Assembly (NCBI RefSeq): GCF_001684335.1
Contig: NZ_LOIC01000086.1
Coordinates: 3,179 to 67,178, forward strand
From: Photorhabdus namnaonensis
GTDB taxonomy: Bacteria > Pseudomonadota > Gammaproteobacteria > Enterobacterales > Enterobacteriaceae
Length of the DNA stretch: 64,000 nucleotides
Direction: 5' to 3'
How positions within the stretch are numbered: the stretch's first letter is position 1; each line of letters opens with the position of its first letter. Below, piece by piece: positions 8,933 to 16,307 of this stretch. The notes below the pieces were generated by a model. It saw only the letters and a program-made list of their open reading frames with translations, did no database searches and was not told where the DNA came from. A program made the position numbers and the translations under genes.

Positions 8933-11089
8933 TCAATCCTTCATCTGTAAGGCCCACAGTCGGGCATAGAGCCCGTCCAAGGCGAGCAGTTGCTCGTGGC
9001 TGCCCTGTTCGACCACCTGACCCTGATCGATCACCAGAATCCGATGGGCATGGCGCAGGGTATTAAGGCGATGAGCGACGCTGATAACCGTACGGCCCTG
9101 AGTAATGCGTTGTAGGTTAGCCATCACCGCCGCTTCCGACTCGTAGTCCAGAGCGCTAGTGGCTTCATCCAGTAGTAATATCCCCGGATTGGTCAGCAAC
9201 GCGCGGGCCAGAGCGATGCGTTGGCGTTGCCCACCGGAGAGCTGGCCGCCACGCTCGCCGACTTGGGTCTCATAGCCCCGGTCCAGCGCCTTGATAAAAC
9301 CATCGGCGCCGGCCAGAGTCGCTGCTTCATACACCTCAGCATCGCTGGCTTGGGGCCGGCACAGACGGATGTTTTCGGCAATGGTGCCGGCAAACAGCAC
9401 GCTTTCTTGCAGCACTACGCTCATGTTGCGGCGCAGCGCTGCCGGATCTGCGATCGCTAAATCAATCCCGTCCACTAACACTTGGCCGTGTTGGGGCACA
9501 TAGAGGCGCTGCAACAGTCGGGCTAGGGTGGATTTGCCCGAGCCGGACGGACCTGTGACGCCGATGAATTCACCGGGATGAATTTCAACGTTGAGGTTGC
9601 GTAACACCTCCTGACCATCCTCGTTGTAGCGAAAGCGCACGCCCCTAAAGCTTACTCCGCCCTGTAGCTTGGGTACGGAGGCCAGGCCGCCATTGCCGCT
9701 TTCTCCCTCTTCATCAAGAATGTCGCCGATCCTACGCATCGAAATCAGAGTGTGCTGGAAATCCTGACAGATCTGGGCCAGACGCAGAATCGGTTGGGTC
9801 ACGTGTTCCGAGAGCATGTTGAAAGCCACCAGCTCTCCAGGGCTGAGCTTGCCCTTCATGACCAGAGTAACGCCCCACCACAGCAGCAGGGCGGAGGTGA
9901 GTTTCTGGATTAGGTCGATCCCTTGACCCGCCAGAATCCCCACCACTTTGGCGCGGAATGAGGCGCGGACGAAAGCGGATAGTTGCCGCTCCCAGCGGTG
10001 TAGGAAGCCGGCTTCGGTGGCGCTGGTTTTGATGGTTTCGATGCCGGTGACCGACTCGGTAAGGAAGGCGGTGTTGTCGGCCCCTAACTCGTATTCCCGC
10101 AATACCCGGGCGCGCAGTATGGGCCCGATACACAGCCAGAATAGGAAGTAGAGCACTAGGGAACCGAGCACCAGCCAGGTTAGCTCGGTAGCGTAGAGAA
10201 ACATCACGGCTACAAACAGGCCGACAAAGGCCAGATCCAGTATCATAGTCAGCGCCGAACCGGTTAGGAATTGACGGATCTGGTTCATCTCGCGCACCCG
10301 GGCGATGATCTCTCCGGTCTGACGTTGCTGGAAATAGCCCATAGGCAGGGATGTTAGGTGCTGATAAAGGCGGCTGGAGAGCTCAGAGTTGACCTTGCTG
10401 GCGAGGTTGGCGAATAGCCAAGAACGAAGGAAGCCATAGACGGGTTCGAACAAGGCCAGGGTCAACATGGCGATTCCTAGCACTTGCAGGCTAGATAGAC
10501 TGCGGCTGACTAGCACCCGATCGATCACATTCTCGAACAGTATGGGAGTCACCAGGGCGATCACTTGTAGCATCAGAGACACTAAGATCACGTTCCTGAA
10601 CTGGCTGACATGCTTACGGATGGAAGGCACGAACCAGCCGAAGCCAAACCGCTGCCGTTTCGACGGTTCGGTCGCCTCCGCCAGCAGCACGGCACTGCCT
10701 TGCCAATGGCTAGCGAGGGCGGTCCGGGGATAGCGGCATGTCTTGCCTGTGCCTGGCTGATACAAGGTAACTAACTCGCCTTCGATTTTTTCTAGCACCA
10801 GCCAGCTCTGTTCCGTATCCAGCAGGATAGGAAGAGGCAGAGTGTCGAGACGGCTCATATCTGTGGTGATATGGCGTGCTTTCAGGCCGATCCACTGGGC
10901 GCAGCGACACAGGTCTTGGCTGTTCGAAACCCCTTGGATGCGTCCGAGGCGGTGGCTTAGTTGTTCCGGTTCCACCGCCAAATTGAAATGGCGGGCAGCA
11001 TGAGCCAGAGCCAGGAGGCCGCCATCCGTTACGGCCTTGGACTCGTCGACGGTGGTCGGTTCCGACAGAATAGATTCGATGGTTGACAT
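8933..11089 (-). CDS. Type I secretion ABC transporter/permease (HlyB/FitC-like)
   Basis: A 718-residue inner-membrane exporter half. Residues 1-~130 form a C39-like domain without the catalytic Cys (DGGLLALAHAARHFN where the active site would be), so it should bind rather than cut its cargo, as in HlyB. About six membrane segments span ~155-440. The ATPase carries Walker A GPSGSGKST (513-521), signature LSGGQRQR (617), Walker B ILLLDE (637-642) and switch His673, all intact. The start ATG overlaps the adaptor stop as TAATG, with GAGGGAA just upstream, showing translational coupling. It lies directly before the toxin gene, 97 bp away. With the second exporter (12477-14591) it probably forms a heterodimer, as RtxB/RtxE do for MARTX toxins. 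Confidence 0.92.
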   Translation of the reverse strand: MSTIESILSEPTTVDESKAVTDGGLLALAHAARHFNLAVEPEQLSHRLGRIQGVSNSQDLCRCAQWIGLKARHITTDMSRLDTLPLPILLDTEQSWLVLEKIEGELVTLYQPGTGKTCRYPRTALASHWQGSAVLLAEATEPSKRQRFGFGWFVPSIRKHVSQFRNVILVSLMLQVIALVTPILFENVIDRVLVSRSLSSLQVLGIAMLTLALFEPVYGFLRSWLFANLASKVNSELSSRLYQHLTSLPMGYFQQRQTGEIIARVREMNQIRQFLTGSALTMILDLAFVGLFVAVMFLYATELTWLVLGSLVLYFLFWLCIGPILRARVLREYELGADNTAFLTESVTGIETIKTSATEAGFLHRWERQLSAFVRASFRAKVVGILAGQGIDLIQKLTSALLLWWGVTLVMKGKLSPGELVAFNMLSEHVTQPILRLAQICQDFQHTLISMRRIGDILDEEGESGNGGLASVPKLQGGVSFRGVRFRYNEDGQEVLRNLNVEIHPGEFIGVTGPSGSGKSTLARLLQRLYVPQHGQVLVDGIDLAIADPAALRRNMSVVLQESVLFAGTIAENIRLCRPQASDAEVYEAATLAGADGFIKALDRGYETQVGERGGQLSGGQRQRIALARALLTNPGILLLDEATSALDYESEAAVMANLQRITQGRTVISVAHRLNTLRHAHRILVIDQGQVVEQGSHEQLLALDGLYARLWALQMKD

Positions 11090-12477
11090 TATCGTTCCCT
11101 CAATGCTTCGGACTGGTACTGTTGCAGTGGGCTGAGTAGATAGTCGATCACCCGCCGATCACCGGTGCGGATTTCTGCGGTGATACTCATGCCTGCCTGT
11201 AGAGGTACCTCATGTCCGTCCACTGCGATGGAGGAGTGTTCCATCCGGATCTGTGTGGGGAATACCAAGCCTAGCTGTTCATCCTTGACCGCATCTTTAG
11301 AGACGTTGGCGACTTTGCCCCGTATAGTGCCATAGCGGGTGTAGGGAAAGGAGTCGACCTTAATTTCCACTGGCTGACCAGTGTGCACGAATCCCACATC
11401 TTTGTTCAACACCATCACCTCGGCTTCCAAGGGGGTATCATCGGGCACGATCACCATTAGCTGTTGGGCCGATTGCACTACGCCTCCCAGAGTGTGGATC
11501 GCTAACTGTTGCACTACGCCGTCGACGGGTGCCCGTAGGCTCTGTAGCCGCTGTTTTTCGCCGGCCTTTATCAATTGCTGTGTCATGACCGCGACGGCGG
11601 TTTGAGCTTCGTTCAACTGGTCGTAGTATTCCCGGCGGGTCTTGGTCAGGTAGCGGTTCCGGCTCTCCTCTAGTACCTGATATTGTGCCTTGAGGACGGC
11701 CAGCTCGGCGTACTGTTGAGAAAGGATGCGTTCGATCTCTAGTTTCTCCTTCTCCTGTTCTAGTAGCTCGACTTTTGGCAGTAGCTTGCTGGCGGCCAGG
11801 GTACGACGGGCCTCAAGACGCACTTTGATATTGGTTAGTAGTTTCTCCAGCTCAGTGATATCGGCGTTACGCGCACTCTGGTTCGCTTGGTTGACGTTCA
11901 TCTCTCCGTCCAGGCTTTCTAAATTGGCGACCATCTCTTTCCAGACGCTGACCAAGTGCTCTCTAGCTAGCTCGACCTGTGCCTGCGGTATACTTTCCTG
12001 TACGGCGAAATGCTCAGTGGGGGTTTCGGTTAGCAGGGCCTGTAGTCTGGCCAGTTCCAACCGCTTGAAGTTTAGTTGCTCCTGCCGCTCTTTCAGCTCG
12101 GCCTCGACTCCTATAGGGTTGAGTTTGATCAGCACATCCCCGGCCTTCACCCTTTGTCCGTCACGTACATGAATCGCCACAATCTCGCCGGGTTCAAGGG
12201 ACTGGATCACCTTAGAGTGGCTGGATACCAACAGCCGGCCTGTGGCGTTGGCATGGATATCTAGGCGACCGATGATGGACCACAACAGAACCACCAGTAG
12301 AAACAGGGTCAGTGCCATTGCTGTACACCTTGCCCAAGGAGCGGGAGGACGTTCAACGATCTCCAGGTAACCGGGCTGAAATTCGTATTCGTCGCGGGTG
12401 CGTTTCGTCGCTTTAGGTGCGTTACGCTCCCGACGCCAGGCCAAGAGGACGGTTTTTAGGTGTTTCTTGAATGACAT
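11089..12477 (-). CDS. Type I secretion membrane-fusion protein (HlyD/FitB-like)
   Basis: A 462-residue periplasmic adaptor linking the ABC pair to an outer-membrane TolC-type channel. A short cytosolic tail is followed by one membrane segment (~51-70, LTLFLLVVLLWSIIG). Then come the first half of a lipoyl/barrel-sandwich domain (VIQSLEPGEIVAIHVRDGQ), long coiled coils (~125-330, Leu/Glu/Gln-rich) and the second half (LRAPVDGVVQQLAIHTLGG). I chose ATG 12477 because AAAGGAG lies 7 bases upstream and the start overlaps the previous stop as TGATG. A longer frame to 12516 would add 13 residues inside the upstream gene. It is the middle gene of the exporter set. No outer-membrane partner gene is present in the window. 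Confidence 0.93.
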   Translation of the reverse strand: MSFKKHLKTVLLAWRRERNAPKATKRTRDEYEFQPGYLEIVERPPAPWARCTAMALTLFLLVVLLWSIIGRLDIHANATGRLLVSSHSKVIQSLEPGEIVAIHVRDGQRVKAGDVLIKLNPIGVEAELKERQEQLNFKRLELARLQALLTETPTEHFAVQESIPQAQVELAREHLVSVWKEMVANLESLDGEMNVNQANQSARNADITELEKLLTNIKVRLEARRTLAASKLLPKVELLEQEKEKLEIERILSQQYAELAVLKAQYQVLEESRNRYLTKTRREYYDQLNEAQTAVAVMTQQLIKAGEKQRLQSLRAPVDGVVQQLAIHTLGGVVQSAQQLMVIVPDDTPLEAEVMVLNKDVGFVHTGQPVEIKVDSFPYTRYGTIRGKVANVSKDAVKDEQLGLVFPTQIRMEHSSIAVDGHEVPLQAGMSITAEIRTGDRRVIDYLLSPLQQYQSEALRER

Positions 12478-14591
12478 CACGCCGTCTCCTTTCGTAATTC
12501 CTGCTGCGTCTGCCACAACTTGGCATAGCAGCCTCCCTTAGCCAGTAACTGGTGATGGCTGCCTGATTCGGTGATATGGCCCTGCTCCAAAGTGATGATG
12601 CGGTCGCAGTGACGCACCGTGGACAGGCGGTGGGCAATGATGATGACGGTACGCCCTAGAGCGATCTCAGCCATGTTAGCTTGGATCAGCGCTTGTGATT
12701 CGTCATCAAGGGCACTAGTCGCCTCGTCGAAGATCAAGATCTTGGGGTTGGCCATCAGTGCTCGGGCGATGGCGATGCGCTGGCGCTGTCCTCCCGACAG
12801 GGAACTGCCGGCCTCGGCTAATACCGTGTCATAACCCAAAGGTAGTTGCAGGATAAAGTCATGCGCGCCCGCCAGCTTAGCGACGGCCATCACCTTCTCC
12901 AGCGAGGCGGAGGGGTCCTTGAGCGCTATGTTGTGGCGCACGCTACGGTTGAACAGATAGTTCTCTTGTAGTACCACCCCAATCTGGCCGCGCAGATAGC
13001 AGGGGTCCAGCCGGTCTAAGGGAATGCCGTCGATTAAGATCTCCCCCTCGTCCGGCGCGTAGAGCTTCTGTAATAGGCGTGTCAGAGTACTCTTACCCGA
13101 ACCGGAAGGGCCGATTATGCCTAAGTTTTCGCCTGATCTGATATGCAGGGTAACTCCCTGCAACACGGGGGCTTGATGGGGCTGGTAGCGGAACACTAGG
13201 TTACGTATTTGCAGATCGCCGGAAAGTGGTTGCTGGGGACAGATGTTCCCCTGTTCCTGCTCGACGGGTAGGTTGAGTATGTCGCCGAGCTTGTCAACCG
13301 CGACCCGGGTTTGGACAAACTGTTGCCACAGGTCGATTAGCTTGGCGATGGGTTGGTTGACGTGGGACACCATCATGTTGAAAGCGATCAGTTGGCCTAT
13401 GGTGAGTTCCAGAGAGAGAGCCATATTGGCGCCCAGACAGATGATCCCGACGCTGGTCGTCTTCTGTAGCAGCATAACCCCGTGGCTGATGAAGTTATTG
13501 AGGGTCTGAGTGCGGAAACCGGCTTCGACCATGTTCGCGGTCTGGGATTCCCAGCGCCGTTGCATTCTGGGTTCCACCGCCAGACTCTTGATGGTTTCAG
13601 CGCCGCTGACGGACTCGTTCAGGAATGAGGTATTGAGGGCCGCGGTCTGGAACTGTTGTTCGATGCGCTGTTGCAACGGTTTGGAACTCAGCCAGGCTAG
13701 CAGGAAATAGAGAGGCAACACCGCCAGTACCACACAGGTTAGGGACGGCGACAGCCAAGCCATTACCCCGAAGAAGACAAATGCGGACGCCAGGTCTACG
13801 CACAGGGTTAGCATAGAGCCGGTCAGGAAGTCACGAATGTTGTCGAGTTCTTGCACTCGGGTGATGATAGCGCCTACCTGACGGTGTTTGAAGTAGAGTA
13901 GCGGCAGACCGAGTAGGTGCCGGAACAGCTTGATCCCCAGTGTGATATCGATGCGGTTGGCGGTGTGGGCAAAAAGGTATTCGCGCAATCCCCGGAGCAC
14001 CACCTCGAACAGCCCAACCACCACCAGCACTATCACCAGTACGTCTAGGGTGGATAACGCCTTGTGCACCAATACTTTGTCCATCACCACTTGGAAAAAC
14101 AGGGGAGTAACTAGGGCGAGTAGCTGAAGCATCAGGGAAAAAAGCAGCACTTCGCCGAGTAGGCGGCGATGATGAATAAACGCGGGTATAAACCAAGAGA
14201 CATCGAACCTGAGAGACGTTTCCCCTAACCGGATCACCTCCCCGCTCCATCTGGCTTCTAGCTCGTTGATGGGGAGTATTTCGGGTGAAACGGCATAAGG
14301 AGACTGGATCAGGGCCTGATCAGTGGAGAGGCGCGCTAATACAAAAAATCCTCCCTGTTTGTCGCGAAAGGCTAGGGGCAGTAGTTTGGGAGTTAACTTG
14401 GAGAATTTTAAACGGCACAATGCCAGATCAACATCATGCGCCTTGCCGTATTCTTTTATTGCAGATTTCAGTTTGCCGTGGGAGAACAAGTATTGTGGTT
14501 CCTGTGCCTCACCTTTAGCTAATTGCAACAATAATCGGCAACAGTTAAGAGCGGATGGCAATGCATCGGCAGATATATTTTCCCTATTCAT
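12477..14591 (-). CDS. Type I secretion ABC transporter/permease (HlyB/FitA-like)
   Basis: A 704-residue exporter half and first gene of the operon. The N-terminal ~130 residues are a degenerate C39-like domain; its Cys pair (ALNCCRLLL) is not in the usual active-site context, so proteolysis is unlikely. Membrane segments span ~145-430. The ATPase has Walker A GPSGSGKST (494-502), LSGGQRQR (598), Walker B ILIFDE (618-623) and His654. It is clearly different in sequence from the other ABC subunit at 8933-11089, which favours a heterodimer. ATG 14591 is preceded by GAGGA about 10 bases upstream, a modest site for the lead gene. The promoter must lie in 14592-14754, which is AT-rich; I see no convincing -35/-10 pair or operator there. 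Confidence 0.92.
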   Translation of the reverse strand: MNRENISADALPSALNCCRLLLQLAKGEAQEPQYLFSHGKLKSAIKEYGKAHDVDLALCRLKFSKLTPKLLPLAFRDKQGGFFVLARLSTDQALIQSPYAVSPEILPINELEARWSGEVIRLGETSLRFDVSWFIPAFIHHRRLLGEVLLFSLMLQLLALVTPLFFQVVMDKVLVHKALSTLDVLVIVLVVVGLFEVVLRGLREYLFAHTANRIDITLGIKLFRHLLGLPLLYFKHRQVGAIITRVQELDNIRDFLTGSMLTLCVDLASAFVFFGVMAWLSPSLTCVVLAVLPLYFLLAWLSSKPLQQRIEQQFQTAALNTSFLNESVSGAETIKSLAVEPRMQRRWESQTANMVEAGFRTQTLNNFISHGVMLLQKTTSVGIICLGANMALSLELTIGQLIAFNMMVSHVNQPIAKLIDLWQQFVQTRVAVDKLGDILNLPVEQEQGNICPQQPLSGDLQIRNLVFRYQPHQAPVLQGVTLHIRSGENLGIIGPSGSGKSTLTRLLQKLYAPDEGEILIDGIPLDRLDPCYLRGQIGVVLQENYLFNRSVRHNIALKDPSASLEKVMAVAKLAGAHDFILQLPLGYDTVLAEAGSSLSGGQRQRIAIARALMANPKILIFDEATSALDDESQALIQANMAEIALGRTVIIIAHRLSTVRHCDRIITLEQGHITESGSHHQLLAKGGCYAKLWQTQQELRKETA

Positions 14592-14754
14592 TATAATTTT
14601 TCCTCACGTGATACCGTTCTCACGTTGTTGGCATAAAAAAAAATCTCTCCGCAAAATGATCTATTGCAGAGTCAATTAATAATAATCTGTATTGAGAGCG
14701 TAGGCTTTAATTTTAATATATGTCATTTTTATAGGTGGATGCAAGCTAAAATTA

Positions 14755-15066
14755 ATAAGTTTCAGTTAATTAATCGATATTACCCTAAAAATTAGAATGA
14801 AAATATAATATATAATTTTGGATCATAAGATTAATTATTTATTCCATTGAGGGAAAATTAGTGTCAAAAAAATGTTAATTATTCGTTACTGATTTTTCGT
14901 TATTAAGCTGGACTATAGCATTCAGTATCTGAATATATTTATTTGATATCAGACATGTACGTTTTTATTTTTTAGGAAGGGTAATAAGTTAAGAGAGAAA
15001 TATTGATGATGGCTATCAGTAATAATCGTTTTCAAATTTCTAACAAATTCGTTAAGGTCGTAGATG
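14755..15066 (+). promoter_or_regulatory. Orphan NRPS-type leader (copy belonging to a deleted NRPS)
   Basis: This stretch matches the DNA directly upstream of both intact NRPS genes. Shared blocks include AGTTAATTAATCGA (14765), GTGTCAAAA..TGTTAATTA, CTATAGCATTC..ATCTGAATAT, CGTTTTTATTT, GAGAAATATT and AAATTTCTAACAAATTCGTT, ending in AAGG then ATG at 15065. It is closest to the leader at 46430-46720. No NRPS reading frame follows the ATG, so the leader is orphaned. Confidence 0.8.
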
Positions 15067-15081
15067 ACCCTTCACCATTAA

Positions 15082-15118
15082 CTGTTTCGTAACCTCCTTA
15101 GTTACCTTGTCGAAACAG
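15082..15118. repeat. Imperfect palindrome at the deletion junction
   Basis: CTGTTTCG (15082-15089) pairs with CGAAACAG (15111-15118), with inner GTAAC/GTTAC arms. It lies exactly between the orphan leader and the thioesterase remnant and is absent from both intact NRPS loci. It may be a small interspersed element or the scar of the deletion. Confidence 0.6.
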
Positions 15119-15127
15119 CCAGAGGAT

Positions 15128-15345
15128 GAACAGAACTCAGCAGGGTAATGAATCAGCAGATCTGCATGCTGATATGATCGCACGCAAAAGTTGGAAGCAG
15201 ACGAGCATTATCCATAACGCTGTATCAGAATCTTCTCCCGCTGTTTTTTTGTAATGGATGAAAAGCCAGAGTCTGTGAGTATAGAACTGTCGTTGGGCTG
15301 GAAACGGTAATATCTGATACTTCACTTGAGCTGATTGCGATACCG
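15128..15345 (+). pseudogene. Decayed NRPS thioesterase C-terminus
   Basis: The DNA aligns with the last ~110 codons of both NRPS thioesterases. ATGCTGATATGATCGCA (15169) matches the segment coding ADVIA, a gap follows, TAACGCTGTATCA matches the ITLHQF region, and TCCCGCTG..GTAATGGATGAAAAGCC through TTGGGCTGG to ATCTGATACTTCACTT matches the DEKPE..LGW..TSL segment. Frameshifts, stops and deletions kill the frame, and the His-containing end is lost at the ERIC border. It is nearer the five-module NRPS copy than the nine-module one. With the leader at 14755 and the terminator at 15473 it is the footprint of a third NRPS gene whose body is gone. Confidence 0.8.
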
Positions 15346-15448
15346 AGTTGTTGGCTGCACTCACTCACCCCGATCACATAGTTACCTATGCTTCCGGGGA
15401 TTCGCTCCCTTGCCGTCGCGATGCATCTTGAAATCCATAGGATATATA
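15345..15448. repeat. ERIC-type intergenic repeat (partial)
   Basis: Read on the minus strand it contains the ERIC core: AATCCCCGGAAGCATA, AACTATGTGATCGGGGTGAG, then TGCAGCCAAC. ATCTTGAAAT lies at the other end, near the usual ATGCAACTTGAAG edge. It abuts the thioesterase remnant, replacing its last codons. Confidence 0.75.
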
Positions 15449-15472
15449 TTAATAATTTAACCTTGGCGTGAT

Positions 15473-15506
15473 AATCCAGTATATGTTGTTTGTACTGGAT
15501 TTTTAT
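15473..15506 (+). terminator. Terminator of the deleted NRPS gene
   Basis: AATCCAGTA pairs with TACTGGATT, followed by TTTA. It is the counterpart of the AATCCGGTAT/ATACCGGATT hairpins that end both intact NRPS genes, and the flanking GTGATAATCC is the same as at 63138. From 15507 to about 15930 there is only AT-rich DNA without a recognisable gene. 15935-16005 again resembles 46015-46080. Confidence 0.75.
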
Positions 15507-16039
15507 TAAGATAGAGTAATAAAAGAGATTGTTTTAATAATCTTGTTTAGCTAGAGAGAATATCAAACCATATTTTCTCATTCCCCATAATAATTGTCTT
15601 TTGAAATCTATCTATTTTATTATTTTTCTGATTAGTCAGATTACTATTGAAAATAACGGCTTATAGGAAATAAGACAAGTCTGAAAATGAATTGTAATTG
15701 GAATATCCACTTTGTTACTTTATTGTTAAATACAAACACTTAAGTAACAAATCTGAAATATATAGTATTATGCTGTAAGTTGAGACTATTGCATTTGAAA
15801 GGCATCTATGAGAGTTTATTTTAATTGATGTAGAGGGAGTTTTGAATAATCATCTAAGTGCATAACAGTATATTAGTTACCTATTACATATTCATAATAA
15901 TGGCCTAAAAATAATCCTTATTAGGATGGGTTAATTTAGTTTTAATTTATATTGATCTGTTTTTGGTATTTGCCTTAACAGTTACATCTTTGGTTATATA
16001 ATTTGGTATTGTCCAGTAAAAATTTCAAAAATTAATTTA

Positions 16040-16307
16040 ATTTATCTAAGGAAATAGTAAAGGTTAAATATCTTATTTTAGATAATAATATGAAATTATT
16101 ATTTTGTTGTCAGAAAATTAGCATCGAAAAATTGTTAATAAATATTAATTAACCGGGCTATGACATCCAATGTCTGAATATTTTGAATTGATGTCAAGCT
16201 TGCCGGTTTTTATTTCTTGGGAGCAAGAAATAAAAGAAAAATCCTTGCGATAACTGTCATTCAAGACAGTTTCCAAATTCCGAACAAATTCGTTGAGGTA
16301 GTAGTAA
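16040..16307 (+). promoter_or_regulatory. Conserved leader of the nine-module NRPS gene
   Basis: Shares long blocks with 46430-46720 and 14755-15066: TTGTTGTCAG, ATTGTTAATA, CCGGGCTATG, TGTCTGAATAT..TTGAATTGAT, GGTTTTTATTTCTTGGGAG and ACAGTTTCCAAATT. A small hairpin TTTCTTG/CAAGAAA lies about 90 bases before the start. The ribosome site GAGG (16295-16298) is 9 bases from ATG because of an extra GTA compared with the other gene. No -35/-10 pair can be called with confidence. Confidence 0.7.

Noticed and set aside
12478..12516. Longer N-terminus for the HlyD-type adaptor
   Set aside because: The extra 13 codons lie inside the upstream ABC gene. ATG 12477 has AAAGGAG at proper spacing and a TGATG overlap.
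15137..15364. A 75-codon minus-strand frame in the toxin-NRPS gap
   Set aside because: It is antisense to the thioesterase remnant and runs into the ERIC element; no ribosome site and no recognisable protein.
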